Shown: positions 52,458 to 62,709, numbered from the stretch's first letter. The stretch: DNA of 64,000 bases from Agromyces salentinus (GCF_009749395.1 NZ_WBIR01000001.1:62001-126000); one strand, 5' to 3'. Notes: generated by a model not told the origin, from the letters alone. A program made the numbers and translations.

Positions 52458-53699
52458 CTACTCGGGCAGCGCCACCACGGTCACCGGCCGCCCGTCCGCG
52501 CTGCGAGCGGATGCCGCGGGCCCGTCGACGACGACCACGATGCGCTCCCCGGCCGCCCACGCGCGCCACCACGCGGCATCCGTCACCTCGAGCGCCTCGA
52601 GCTCGTCGGGGCCGAGCATGCGACGCCCGATCGTGTGCGGCTTGACCGACGTCATCCAGCCGGCGACGCCCTCGAGCGTGCGGCGCTGCACGGGCGGGAT
52701 CTCGCCGGATGCGGTCGGCCCGACGTTCAGCAGCAGGCGCCCGCCGCGCGAGACCACGTCGGCGTAGAGGCGTGCGAGCTCGCGAGGCGACAGGGTCAGC
52801 GACTCGTCTTCAGCGCGGTTGTAGCCGAACGAGAAGCCGAGGCCGCGGCAGTGCTCCCATCCGGCGCCGGACTCGTGGTCGGCGTCGTGTGCGTACTCGC
52901 TCGTGGCGTAGTCGCCGACGGGCGCGCCCCAGCGATCGTTGACGACGCCGTCGGGCACCGCTGCGCGGTACGCGTCGAGCAGCGCCTCGATCGAGTGCGG
53001 GCCGGGTGACTTGCCGGCGTCGGGCCAGTCGATGTCGTTCCAGATCAGGTCGGGCGCGTACCGGTCGACGAGGTCGGCGACCTGCGCGAACGCGTAGGCG
53101 TTGTACGCGGCATCCTTGGGTCGCTGCCGCTCGATGTCCTCGCTCGAGCGGTGCGGCGGATGCCCCGCGAAGGCCCAGTCGAGCCCGCCGGAGTAGTACA
53201 CGCCGAAGCGCAGGCCCTCGGCGCGCACGGCGTCGGCGAGCGGGCCGATGAGGTCGCGGCGCGGGCCGCGCGCCACGGTCGTGAGGTCGCCGGCTGCGGG
53301 GGCGTCCCAGAGCGCGATGCCGTCGTGGTGCTTCGTCGTGGGCACGACGTAGTCGGCGCCCACGTCACGGAACAACCGCGCCCAGTCGGCCGGGTCGTAG
53401 GCCTCGGCACGCCACTCGTCGAGGAACGCCTCGTACGGCCTTCCGCCGTGCTCGCGGGCATGGTGCAGCGCGGCGGGCGAGCCCTCGATGCGGGTGGTGT
53501 TCGCGTACCATTCCGCGTAGGCGTTGTGCGCGAACCACTCGTCGTCGGGCACCGTGCCGAGCGCGCCCGTCGGCTCGGCCCAGGCCGGTACCGAATAGGC
53601 GCCCCAGTGCACGAAGATGCCGAGGCTCGCCTCCCGCGCCCATTCAGGAAGCGGGCGGGTGGGCGACGATGCCTCGACCAGCGCGCGCTCGCTGCTCAC
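52458..53699 (-). CDS. GH29 alpha-L-fucosidase
   Basis: A 413-residue GH29 enzyme without a signal peptide. LGIFVHWGAYSVPAWAE and AEWY open the barrel; DYVVPTTKHHDGIALWDA and the nucleophile Asp222 in LIWNDIDWPDAG are diagnostic. SRGGRLLLNVGPTASGEIPP ends the catalytic domain. The GTG at 53699 overlaps the stop of the upstream membrane-protein gene by four bases. It differs from GH95 in mechanism (retaining) and may cut a different fucose link, such as alpha-1,3 or 1,4. Confidence 0.93.
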   Translation of the reverse strand: MSSERALVEASSPTRPLPEWAREASLGIFVHWGAYSVPAWAEPTGALGTVPDDEWFAHNAYAEWYANTTRIEGSPAALHHAREHGGRPYEAFLDEWRAEAYDPADWARLFRDVGADYVVPTTKHHDGIALWDAPAAGDLTTVARGPRRDLIGPLADAVRAEGLRFGVYYSGGLDWAFAGHPPHRSSEDIERQRPKDAAYNAYAFAQVADLVDRYAPDLIWNDIDWPDAGKSPGPHSIEALLDAYRAAVPDGVVNDRWGAPVGDYATSEYAHDADHESGAGWEHCRGLGFSFGYNRAEDESLTLSPRELARLYADVVSRGGRLLLNVGPTASGEIPPVQRRTLEGVAGWMTSVKPHTIGRRMLGPDELEALEVTDAAWWRAWAAGERIVVVVDGPAASARSADGRPVTVVALPE

Positions 53700-54391
53700 G
53701 CGCGTGGATCCCCGCGCTCGATCTCCACGTCGGCTTCGCCGTGACCGCGCCGAGGGCGCTCGGGCACCGCGACGATCGCGAGCGCGATGCAGCCGAGCGC
53801 CGGGATCACGAGCGGGAACAGCTGCCACGTCACGACGCCCGCGAAGCCCGCGGTCGCCAGCAGGTACGCGGCACCGGCCGGGTCGGCGCGCAGCGCACCC
53901 GGCACGGCCTTCAGCGCCGCGAGCCACCCCGACTCGGGGCTCCACAGGCCGGATGCCGTGAACAGCGCGAGCGCGAGGGCGGCGAGCCCGGCCCAGCCGA
54001 CGACCGCGATGAGCGGTCCGCCGGGCAGGGCGCCGGAGCCGGCGAGGTCGATGTCGAGCACGAGCACGAGGGCGACGACGACGGATGCCGCGCCGATCGC
54101 CGTCCCGCCGAGGAGCGCCGAGCGCACGTCGCGCCAGAACCACCCGAGCGACGAGTCGTCGGCGGTGAGGAACCGCCGCAGGTGCCGCACTCCGGCGGCG
54201 AGCGCCGCCGGGAGCGTGATGATCGGCACCGACACGACCGCGATCAGCACGCCGATGACGAGCACCTCGCCGAGCAGGCCGAACGCGCTCTTCGCCCCGG
54301 GGAACCGGGCCCGCCCGGCCGCGTCGTCGCGCGTGGGACCGCTGCCCGTCGCCGCGGCGTGACGGGCGGCCCGGTCGGTTGCTCGCGACAT
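53696..54391 (-). CDS. DUF624/YesL-like membrane protein
   Basis: A 231-residue protein with about five hydrophobic segments after a charged N-terminus. VVSVPIITLPAALAAGVRHLRRFLTADDSSLGWFWRDVRSALLGG resembles the DUF624 pattern. It sits between the permease gene (7-base gap) and GH29 (GTGA overlap), the same transporter-linked context as the DUF624 gene at 33671-34276. Function unknown; family placement is moderate. Confidence 0.65.
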   Translation of the reverse strand: MSRATDRAARHAAATGSGPTRDDAAGRARFPGAKSAFGLLGEVLVIGVLIAVVSVPIITLPAALAAGVRHLRRFLTADDSSLGWFWRDVRSALLGGTAIGAASVVVALVLVLDIDLAGSGALPGGPLIAVVGWAGLAALALALFTASGLWSPESGWLAALKAVPGALRADPAGAAYLLATAGFAGVVTWQLFPLVIPALGCIALAIVAVPERPRRGHGEADVEIERGDPRA

Positions 54392-54398
54392 CCGGGAC

Positions 54399-55316
54399 CT
54401 AGCCCTTCAGGCCCTGGGTCGCGACGCCGTCGACCAGGAACCGCTGGAAGACGATGAAGAAGATCAGGATCGGCAGCAGCGCCAGGAACGACACGGCCAT
54501 GGTCGCCCCGTAGTCGGACGTCGAGGTCTGGTCGTTGTAGAGCTTCAGCGCGATCGGGAGCGGGTACTCCTCTGGCGTGTTGATGTAGAGCAGTGGCCCG
54601 AGGAAGTCGTTCCACGTCCAGATGAACGTGAAGATCGCCGAGGTGATCAGGGCCGGCTTGATGAGCGGGAGGATGATCGAGAAGAAGATGCGGAGGTGTC
54701 CGGCACCGTCGATGCGCGCCGCCTCGTCCATGTCGCGCGGGATGTTGCGGATGAACTGCACGATCAGGAACACGAAGAACGCCTCGGTCGCGAGGAACTT
54801 CGGCAGGATCAGCGGCCAGTACGTGTCGACCAGCTCGAGCTTGTTGAACATGATGTACTGCGGAATGATGATGACGTGGAACGGCAGGAGCAGCGTTCCG
54901 ATCATCGCCGCGAACAGCAGCCCGACGCCGCGGAACTTGATGCGGGCGAACGCGTACGCCGCGAGGGCCGATGAGAACAGCGTGCCGATCACGGCCATCA
55001 CCGCGATGAACAGCGAGTTCGCGAAGAACCGCCAGAGCGGGGTTCCGGCGATGCCCTCGACGACCTTGACGTAGTTGTCGACCGTCGGGTTCTCGGGCAT
55101 CAGGCCGGGGTTCTGGCCGAACTCGCTCGACGGCTTGAAGGTCGCGAACAGCATCCACACGAGCGGGTAGAGCACGATCGCGGTGAGCGCGAGCAGCGCG
55201 ACCATCCAGATGACGGTGTTGACGGTCTTGCGCTTGATGCGGCGCCGACGCGGCTGGGCGGGCTGATCGGTGGAGATCTCGAGGAACTCGGCCCTGGGGA
55301 CTTCGATCGTGCTCAT
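54399..55316 (-). CDS. CUT1 ABC transporter permease 2
   Basis: A 305-residue MalG-type permease with six membrane segments and the EAA loop MDEAARIDGAGHLRIFFSIILPL. The C-terminus FQRFLVDGVATQGLKG is usual for the family. Its ATG overlaps the stop of permease 1 by ATGA, which also rejects the longer open frame. Confidence 0.93.
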   Translation of the reverse strand: MSTIEVPRAEFLEISTDQPAQPRRRRIKRKTVNTVIWMVALLALTAIVLYPLVWMLFATFKPSSEFGQNPGLMPENPTVDNYVKVVEGIAGTPLWRFFANSLFIAVMAVIGTLFSSALAAYAFARIKFRGVGLLFAAMIGTLLLPFHVIIIPQYIMFNKLELVDTYWPLILPKFLATEAFFVFLIVQFIRNIPRDMDEAARIDGAGHLRIFFSIILPLIKPALITSAIFTFIWTWNDFLGPLLYINTPEEYPLPIALKLYNDQTSTSDYGATMAVSFLALLPILIFFIVFQRFLVDGVATQGLKG

Positions 55317-56311
55317 CGGTTCTCTCCTGCGTAGTGCACCCAGCGCGTGGACGTCTTGAAGAGGATGAAGGCGATGATCGCGACCACGATCACCAGCACC
55401 CAGGCCATCGCCGACGCGTACCCCATCTGCAGGTCGGCGAAGCCGCGCTTGTAGAGGTAGACGGTGTAGAAGTTGGTCATGCCGGCGGGGCCGCCGGAGC
55501 CGTTCGAGATGATGTACGCCGAGGCGAAGATCTGGAACGCGTTGATCAGCTCGAGCAGCAGGTTGAAGAAGATGACGCTCGAGAGCATCGGGATGGTGAC
55601 CGAGCGGAACTTGCGCACCGGGCCGGCACCGTCCATCTCGGCGGCCTCGTAGAGTTCCTGCGGGATCTGCTTGAGCCCGGCCAGGAAGATCACCATCGGG
55701 GCGCCGAACTGCCAGACGGCGAGCAGGATCATCATCGGCACGACGAGGGCGACGTTGCCGACCCATCCGCCGAGGTCGATGCCGAAGAAGCTCAGGCTGT
55801 TGTCGACGGGGCCGTCGGTGGAGAACATGGCCCGCCACACGATCGCGACGGAGACCGAGGCGCCGATGAGCGACGGGGCGTAGAACGAGGAGCGGAAGAA
55901 GCCCGACCCCTTGTTGCGGTAGTTCAGCAGCATCGCGATGCCGAGCGCCGCGGCGAGCTTGATCGGCGTGCCGACGAGCACGTAGACCAGGGTGATCTGC
56001 ACCGACTGCATGAACTGCGGGTCGTCGGTGAACATGCGCACGAAGTTGTCGAACCCGACCCACTCGGGGTCCTTGAACAGGTTGTACTTCGTGAACGCCA
56101 GGTAGAGGGAGTACAGCATCGGGCCGAGCGTGAGGCCGAGGAACCCGATGAGCCACGGCACGAGGAACCCGTACCCGGCGACCGACTCGCGCCTCGCGGC
56201 GCGGCGTCTGCCCGGACTCATCGAGGGCCCGCCGCGTTCGGCGCGGCGCAGCTCTCGGCGCATGGCCTTCGCGTCGGCTCCCGCCGTCACGATGGACTGG
56301 GTGGTGGTCAC
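55313..56311 (-). CDS. CUT1 ABC transporter permease 1
   Basis: A 332-residue MalF-type permease starting at GTG with GGAG six bases upstream. After a basic N-terminus come six membrane segments, and the EAA loop is LYEAAEMDGAGPVRKFRSVTIP. It follows the binding-protein gene after a hairpin at 56340-56373. Confidence 0.93.
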   Translation of the reverse strand: MTTTQSIVTAGADAKAMRRELRRAERGGPSMSPGRRRAARRESVAGYGFLVPWLIGFLGLTLGPMLYSLYLAFTKYNLFKDPEWVGFDNFVRMFTDDPQFMQSVQITLVYVLVGTPIKLAAALGIAMLLNYRNKGSGFFRSSFYAPSLIGASVSVAIVWRAMFSTDGPVDNSLSFFGIDLGGWVGNVALVVPMMILLAVWQFGAPMVIFLAGLKQIPQELYEAAEMDGAGPVRKFRSVTIPMLSSVIFFNLLLELINAFQIFASAYIISNGSGGPAGMTNFYTVYLYKRGFADLQMGYASAMAWVLVIVVAIIAFILFKTSTRWVHYAGENR

Positions 56312-56339
56312 GTGGAACTCCGATCTTCCCGAGATGGGA

Positions 56340-56373
56340 ACTCCGGGCGGGGTCTGCCTTCCCCGCCCGGAGT
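56340..56373. terminator. 13-bp stem-loop after the binding-protein gene
   Basis: ACTCCGGGCGGGG (56340-56352) pairs with CCCCGCCCGGAGT (56361-56373), 8-base loop, no U-tract. It lies between the binding-protein stop and the permease start of one operon, as does the hairpin at 46664. Confidence 0.85.
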
Positions 56374-56390
56374 CGCGGCGCGAGCGCCGA

Positions 56391-57704
56391 CTACTGGTTC
56401 AGGACGACGTCCATCTCGCTGAAGAACTGCGAGACCGCGTCATCGACCGTGAGCGTGCCGTAGCCGAGCTCCTGGCCGATCAGGCGGAACTTCTCCTCGA
56501 GGGTGCCGTAGCCGACGATCGGCACGGGCGGGGCGTCGCCGAGACGGTCGGCGATGGAGGCCTCGTAGTCGGCGATCTGCTGGCTCAGCGGGTCGAGGTC
56601 CGCGCCCTCGAGCGCGGTCGTCGACGCCGGGAGGCCGCGGTTGGTGCCGAACGCGGCACCCGACTCGGGGCTGTTGACGAGGAAGTTCACGAGCGTCGCC
56701 GCAGCCTCGGGGTGCTCGGTCTTCGCCGAGATCGAGTGCAGCATGGAGGGCTTGAGGTAGAGGTCCTTGGCGCCCTCCTCCGTCACGGGGGGCTCGAACA
56801 GGCCGAGCTCGGTGAAGTCGGTGCCCAGGTTGCCGAGGTAGCCGGCGCCGAAGTTGTCCCACGTCAGCTCGCTCGCGGTGAGCGCCGAGTCGAAGCCCGA
56901 GAGAGGGTAGATCTCCTCGAGCCGCTGCTGGCCGATGACGCTGCCATCGGTGCGGACGGCGTCGCCCTGCTCCCAGAACGCGGCGAGGTCCTCTTCGGTG
57001 AAGTTGGGCTCGCCGTCCTCGGTGAAGAGGTCTTCACCCTTGGCGCGCTGCTGCACCTCGAAGTTCTGGATGCGACCGGTCCAGTCGGTGCCGCCCCAGA
57101 GCTCGACGCCGGCTGCGGTCGCCGCGTCGGTGACCTCCTTCATCCAGGCGTCGTAGTCCTCCCAGTCGCCGCCGGCGAACTCCTCGACGCCGACCTGTTC
57201 GAGCAGCTTGGGGTTGGTGTACATGCCCCAGGCGTTCGTGGAGGTCGGGATGCCGGTGGTCTCGTCGCCGACCACGCCGATGTCGAGGATGTTCTGCGCG
57301 AGCGGCTCGGTGTCGATGACGTTGCCGAGGTAGGGCTCGAGGTCGAGCAGGAGCCCGTTCTCGGAGTACTGCCGCAGGTAGGAGTAGTCGAACTGCATGA
57401 CGTCGGGCAGGCCGCCGCCGGCCGCCTCGGTCTGCCGCTTCTCCCAGTACTCGGGGAAGCCGAGGAACGAGGTGTTCACCGTGATGTTCGGGTACTCCTC
57501 GTTGAAGGACGCGATGGCCGCGTCGTAGAGCTCGGCGCGCACGTCGTTGCCCCAGAACGCGAGGTCGAGGGTGACCTTCTCGTCGGGGTCGTAGGTGGCT
57601 GCCGTCTCGGCGCCGCCGCCGGAGCACCCAGTGAGCACGAGCGCTGCGCTCGCGGTCAATGCCGCTGCGGCGAGCGCCGTGCGTCGCGTACGAATGTTGA
57701 ACAT
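56391..57704 (-). CDS. CUT1 sugar-binding lipoprotein
   Basis: A 437-residue binding protein with the lipobox LTGC near residue 26 and a Ser/Gly linker. The mature start VTLDLAFWGNDVRAELYDAA and the LPDVMQFDYSYLRQY segment are typical of CUT1 proteins. The ATG at 57704 has GGAGG six bases upstream; longer in-frame starts lie upstream of the mapped -10 box. It leads the operon SBP-permease-permease-membrane protein-GH29, so a fucosylated oligosaccharide is a fair guess. No linked ATPase. Confidence 0.92.
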   Translation of the reverse strand: MFNIRTRRTALAAAALTASAALVLTGCSGGGAETAATYDPDEKVTLDLAFWGNDVRAELYDAAIASFNEEYPNITVNTSFLGFPEYWEKRQTEAAGGGLPDVMQFDYSYLRQYSENGLLLDLEPYLGNVIDTEPLAQNILDIGVVGDETTGIPTSTNAWGMYTNPKLLEQVGVEEFAGGDWEDYDAWMKEVTDAATAAGVELWGGTDWTGRIQNFEVQQRAKGEDLFTEDGEPNFTEEDLAAFWEQGDAVRTDGSVIGQQRLEEIYPLSGFDSALTASELTWDNFGAGYLGNLGTDFTELGLFEPPVTEEGAKDLYLKPSMLHSISAKTEHPEAAATLVNFLVNSPESGAAFGTNRGLPASTTALEGADLDPLSQQIADYEASIADRLGDAPPVPIVGYGTLEEKFRLIGQELGYGTLTVDDAVSQFFSEMDVVLNQ

Positions 57705-57769
57705 CGTTGTCCTCCCGGAAACGTCAGTGTCTGCCTGGTGCCTGCAGCGCTCGCCATTGCCTTGCCTGC

Positions 57770-57815
57770 GGGAAAGCGCTTGCCCAAATGTAACCGAGCG
57801 ATGCCGGGCGGTCAA
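57770..57815 (-). promoter_or_regulatory. Promoter and operator of the SBP-GH29 operon
   Basis: On the minus strand TTGACC (57815-57810), 17 bases, then TACATT (57792-57787) form a strong promoter. The dyad GGGAAAGCGCTTGCCC at 57770-57785 matches itself in 14 of 16 bases and covers the expected start site. AT-rich DNA with CGAAATCG words (57815-57845) lies upstream and may be an UP element. The rest of the gap to 57938 shows nothing. Confidence 0.85.
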
Positions 57816-57938
57816 CCGAAATCGCAAAATCGTTTCAATTCGTGATCATCCACGGATGCCGCGACCGGCGCCATTCCACGAGAAACCCAGATCAGCGCAA
57901 GATCGGGGGTCGAAACTGGGGTGTCCTGCGAGTCTCGC

Positions 57939-58934
57939 TCAGGCCTCGGGCAGGGCCGAGACCGGCGCGTCGCGGTCGCATACCAGCCTGCCATGCTCCA
58001 CACGCAGCTCCGCCGCGAAGATCGCGCTCAGTCGCGCGTCGGATGCCTCGGAGGTACCGAGCTCGCTGCCGTCCCAGTGCGGATGCGTGAAGTAGTAGAG
58101 CACTCCGCGGTCGCCGTCGACCACCACGTCGCCGTGCCGGCCGAACGTCGCGTCGCCGCGACGACGACCCGGCTCGCCGAGGATCACATCGTCGGGACCG
58201 CCCTGCCTGCGCCAGGTCCGCGCGTCCCGCGAACGGTGCACGCCCATGCCGCGCCACTCGTCGACGAGCATCCACCACCAGCCGCCGAGCTCGAACACGT
58301 TCGGGCCCTCGTGCGGACGACCGCCGATGACGCGTCCCTCGACCCGCCACGACGCGAGGTCCTCGCTGACGGCGGACCAGGTCGAAGAGTCGTCGGCCTC
58401 GTCCTTGACCCAGAGTCGCCACCGGTCGTCGGGGGAACGCGCGACGCAGGCGTCGATGACCCGGTCGGAACCGAACGGCACGTCGCCGACGCGGCGCCAG
58501 CCGACGAGGTCGTCGCTCACGTACTCGACGATGCGTCGGGGGTGGTCCCAGTCGGCGAACACGCCGTCGATGACCGTGAGGTACATGCGGTAGCGCTCGC
58601 CGTCGTCGATCACCTCGGGCGCCCAGTGCGTCTCGCGCACCGCGGCGGCATCCGCCTCGAGTCCGTCGACCGTGCCCGCGTACCGCCAGTCGAGTCCGTC
58701 GCGCGATCGGGCGACGCCGATGCGGGTGCCGTGCACCCAGGCGACGCCGGGCTCGTCGACCGTGGCGCGGCGCTGGGTGAAGAACATCCACCACTCCCCC
58801 GTGTCGCGGTGGCGGATCACGGTCGGATCCGTCGCGCCGTCGTGGACGGGGTCGTGGAAGATCGCGTCGTCGATGGCCGGTCCTCCGCGATCGCCGTCGA
58901 CGGATGCCGCGAGCCCGCGTCCCGGGTCGGCCAT
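57939..58934 (-). CDS. GH43-like five-bladed propeller glycosidase
   Basis: A 331-residue cytoplasmic protein. HDPVHDGATDPTVIRHRDTGEWWMFFTQR at the N-terminus, APEVIDDGERYRMYLT in the middle and RPHEGPNVFELGGWWWMLV later give the Asp...Asp...Glu-Gly-Pro pattern of the GH43/GH32/GH117 clan. The exact family cannot be set by eye. It is last of four genes (PmoA-like, cupin, Gfo/Idh/MocA, this one), 7 bases after the oxidoreductase. The ATG at 58934 is preferred, since upstream in-frame sequence overlaps the previous gene and is Arg/Ser-rich. Confidence 0.8.
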   Translation of the reverse strand: MADPGRGLAASVDGDRGGPAIDDAIFHDPVHDGATDPTVIRHRDTGEWWMFFTQRRATVDEPGVAWVHGTRIGVARSRDGLDWRYAGTVDGLEADAAAVRETHWAPEVIDDGERYRMYLTVIDGVFADWDHPRRIVEYVSDDLVGWRRVGDVPFGSDRVIDACVARSPDDRWRLWVKDEADDSSTWSAVSEDLASWRVEGRVIGGRPHEGPNVFELGGWWWMLVDEWRGMGVHRSRDARTWRRQGGPDDVILGEPGRRRGDATFGRHGDVVVDGDRGVLYYFTHPHWDGSELGTSEASDARLSAIFAAELRVEHGRLVCDRDAPVSALPEA

Positions 58935-58941
58935 TCGCCCG

Positions 58942-60075
58942 TCAGGCCCGGCGCAGGTCGGCGACGGGGCTCTCGAGGCTGCGGCGGTGCGCGGCATCCG
59001 CCCGGAGCGTCTCGGGGGTGACGACCGCACCCGACGTGGCCGAGGAGTAGATGGCGGTGACGATCTCGAACGACGTGGCGACCTCGGTCGCCGTCGCCGG
59101 CAGCGGCTCGCCCGAGCGCAGGGCCGCGTAGATGTCACGGACGAGGGGGTCGTGTCCGCTGCCCTCCTCGACCTCGGGCAGCGCCCAGGCCGCCTGCACC
59201 TCGGGTGCGACGTCTGGCGCGGGCGTGATGCGCCAGTGCTCGTGGGCGTGCCCGTAGAGGTGGTCGACGGTGATCGTCGCGAGCTCGGTGTCGATGCGGA
59301 TCGAACTCGTCTGGCGGGGTGACAGCGCACTCGTGACGACGGACGCGACGACGCCGCCCTCGAACGTGACGACCGCGGTGGAGACGTCCTCCATCTGGGT
59401 CTCGCGGTCGAGGCGCCAGAGCTGGCCCTGCACGCTCGTCCAGTCACCGAGGAGCCACGCGAGCAGGTCGATCTGGTGGATGGCGAGGCCGAGCGTCGGC
59501 CCACCGCCCTCGGTGGCCCACTTGCCGCGCCACGGCACTGCGAAGTAGGCGGGGTCGCGGTACCAGAGCGTGTTGCAGTTCGCCACGAGCGGGCGACCCA
59601 GCGCTCCCGAGTGCAGCAGTTCGCGCACGTGTGCGGCCGCGGAGCCGGTGCGCTGCTGGAAGACGACCGCGAGGCGGCGATCGTTGCGCGTCGCGGCATC
59701 CGTCATCGCGTCCAGCTCGTCGAGGCTCAGCGCCGCGGGCTTCTCGCAGACGACGTGCAGGCCGGCGTCGAGCGCGGCGATCGCCTGCTCGGCGTGCACC
59801 CCCGGCGGCGTGAGCACGTGCAGCACGTCGAGGTCGCCGCGGGCGAGCAGGTCGGTCAGGGATGCCTCGACCTCCGGCACGTCCCAGCGCTCGGCGAAGC
59901 GGCGGGCGTGCTCGGGGTCGCGGTCGGTCACCGCCACCAGCTCGGCGTCCGGAGTCGCGGCGAGGGCCGCCGCGTGGGCGTCGGCGATCGCGCCGGTGCC
60001 GATCAGGGCCGCGCGGAACGGTGCGGTCGCCGTGCGCTCGACGGGGCGGCGCTCGGCGTTCGGGGTCTCGGTCAT
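58942..60075 (-). CDS. Gfo/Idh/MocA-family sugar oxidoreductase
   Basis: A 377-residue NAD(P)-dependent dehydrogenase. RAALIGTGAIADAHAAALAA is the Rossmann motif; VCEKPAALSLDEL holds the conserved Glu-Lys-Pro, and GGGPTLGLAIHQIDLLAWLLG the catalytic His region. It would oxidise a sugar or sugar acid or aid a redox-assisted glycoside cleavage. The ATG overlaps the cupin gene stop by four bases. Confidence 0.93.
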   Translation of the reverse strand: MTETPNAERRPVERTATAPFRAALIGTGAIADAHAAALAATPDAELVAVTDRDPEHARRFAERWDVPEVEASLTDLLARGDLDVLHVLTPPGVHAEQAIAALDAGLHVVCEKPAALSLDELDAMTDAATRNDRRLAVVFQQRTGSAAAHVRELLHSGALGRPLVANCNTLWYRDPAYFAVPWRGKWATEGGGPTLGLAIHQIDLLAWLLGDWTSVQGQLWRLDRETQMEDVSTAVVTFEGGVVASVVTSALSPRQTSSIRIDTELATITVDHLYGHAHEHWRITPAPDVAPEVQAAWALPEVEEGSGHDPLVRDIYAALRSGEPLPATATEVATSFEIVTAIYSSATSGAVVTPETLRADAAHRRSLESPVADLRRA

Positions 60076-60826
60076 CGGGTTCCTTCCGCGGGGCGGGATT
60101 CGAGGTCGTAGCGGCCGAGGACGCCGCACATGCCGAGGCTCGACGGCTCGGGCCGCGCGCTCGACACGCGTGCGGCGGCGAGCCCGGGATCGCGCCCGGC
60201 CAGCAGTGCATCGAGGCGTGCCCCGGTCGCCGCGGCGTCGGCGAGCGCGCCGCGCCGCCACCGCGCGCGCCAGTCGTCCGCCCTCGGCGCGACGAGGGCG
60301 ACCGCCCTGGCGTACAGCCGCTCGAGGCGGTCGTGGTCGAGGCGGTCGGGGCTCGGCACTCCGCCGTCGAAGAGGTCGAGGAAGCCGCGCACGGCGAGGT
60401 CGCGACGGGCCATGGCTGCGGCGAGGCGCTCGGCGGCCGGCACGTCGGGGCCGGGAAGGGCGGCGGCGGCGGCGTACGCGTCCGAGCTGGCGAGCACGTC
60501 GTCCGGGAACGTCATCACGGCATCGCCCGCCTCGGGCAGCCCCGCGTTCGACATGATCACACGCACGTCCAGCCCGCCGCCGTTCACGGCCCGGTGGATC
60601 ACGCCCGGCTCGAACCACACGAGCGCCCCCGGCTCGAGCGGATGCTGCGCGAAGCCCGACGCGTCGACCGTCTGCAGGAGGCCCGCGCCGGCGACGACGA
60701 GATACGCCTCGCTCGACACGGTGTGCAGGTGCGGGGTTCCGCCGGCGAGGCCGTCGGGCGCGGCATCCGCGTACGCCTCGAGGCGGCTCACCGAGGTCGA
60801 GCCGGGGAACGATCTCCGCGCGGTGT

Positions 60827-60830
<4 letters not shown>
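60072..60830 (-). CDS. Cupin-domain protein
   Basis: A 252-residue protein with an N-terminal cupin: GGTPHLHTVSSEAYLVVAG (metal-binding His-x-His and Glu) and PGALVWFEPGVIHRAVN (second His), about residues 30-95. The remaining 150 residues are helical and Ala/Arg-rich without a clear family. Such proteins can be sugar isomerases or sensors. Its start and stop both overlap neighbours by ATGA, so it is tightly co-translated with the PmoA-like and Gfo/Idh/MocA genes. The frame continues upstream, but the overlap fixes the start. Confidence 0.75.
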
Positions 60831-61816
<986 letters not shown>

Positions 61817-61868
61817 CGGTCTCCTTCGGTCGTCGTCGATCCGGGTGGCGCTCGGCGCGCAGCGCGCC

Positions 61869-61890
61869 GGGAAAGCGTTATCCAAGCGTA
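61869..61890 (-). promoter_or_regulatory. GGGAAAGCG-type operator and -10 box of the PmoA-like operon
   Basis: GGGAAAGCGTTATCCAA (61869-61885, + strand) abuts TACGCT (minus strand, 61890-61885). The layout is the same as at 52079 and 57770. Confidence 0.75.
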
Positions 61891-62045
61891 CACGGGGTGC
61901 CCGTCCCGCTCCAGCCCGAAGCGGGGCGTTCCGTCAGGCTCCTGCGCCTTCGGCGCTCCTGCGCCGCGGCGGCGACGGCACCCCGGCCGGTCCTGCCCTC
62001 ACTGATGCGGCTGCCCGGCCCCTTCTCCTGCGACCGCCGCTCTTG

Positions 62046-62345
62046 TCACTCCTGCTCCTGCCGCCCCTGCTGCTCCTGCCGCCCCCGGCCGAGCGCGAAT
62101 CCGAGCGCGCCGGCGAGCGCGACGAATCCGAGCGCCGCGGCCGCCGCACCGATCAGCACCGGCGTGGTGACCATGACTCCCCCGCCCGGCGGGAACACCG
62201 CGCCGGCCAGCGGCTGGTACGCGAACCAGCCGATCGTCGCCGTCGGCTGCGCGAAGCCGGCGACGAGCATCGTCACGACCCCGCCGACGACGAGCACGGC
62301 GGCGATGACCAGCACGATCACGAGGAGACGAGGCGTCCGTTGCAC
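62046..62345 (-). CDS. Small two-helix membrane protein
   Basis: A 99-residue protein starting at a GTG 6 bases after a TACGCT -10 box, so probably leaderless. Two hydrophobic helices (LLVIVLVIAAVLVVGGVV and PVLIGAAAAALGFVALAGA) flank a short outer loop; the C-terminus is Gln/Glu/Arg-rich. Unknown function. Longer in-frame ATG starts (62387, 62432) exist but add unconserved Arg-rich sequence. Between 61891 and 62045 I see no gene. Confidence 0.6.
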   Translation of the reverse strand: MQRTPRLLVIVLVIAAVLVVGGVVTMLVAGFAQPTATIGWFAYQPLAGAVFPPGGGVMVTTPVLIGAAAAALGFVALAGALGFALGRGRQEQQGRQEQE

Positions 62346-62484
62346 CCTCGCAGCGTATCGTTCGGCGCCTCGTCGCGGCCGCGACATCCGCCGGTCGCCC
62401 CTCGTCGAGGGCGCCTGCCCGAAACGGCGCATCCGCTCGAACCGTGGGGTCCGGCGGAACGATCACAGCCGCTACCCTGTGGCC

Positions 62485-62709
62485 ATGACCGCACCTGCCG
62501 CACGTCGCCCCTGGCTCGCGTTCACGCTCGTCGGTGCCGTCGCCGTGCTGACCGGTGTCCTGTCGGCGCTCGTCTTCGGTCGGCCCACGCTCATCGCGAT
62601 CGTGGCCGTTCCCGTGCTGCTCCTGCTGAGCGTGCTCTGGGTCTTCGGCCGCGGGCTCGAGCGCTCACCCGAGCGCTCATCCGAGCGCTCGTCCGAGCAC
62701 TCGCCGTGA
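62485..62709 (+). CDS. Small membrane protein
   Basis: A 74-residue protein with two hydrophobic helices (LAFTLVGAVAVLTGVL and LIAIVAVPVLLLLSVLWVF). Its tail is built of the repeated tetrapeptide ERSS/ERSP, encoded by about four GAGCGCTCATCC-like 12-bp units. TACCCT (62473-62478) ends 6 bases before the ATG, so the mRNA is probably leaderless. Its TGA overlaps the next gene start (GTGA). Function unknown. Confidence 0.7.
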   Translation: MTAPAARRPWLAFTLVGAVAVLTGVLSALVFGRPTLIAIVAVPVLLLLSVLWVFGRGLERSPERSSERSSEHSP

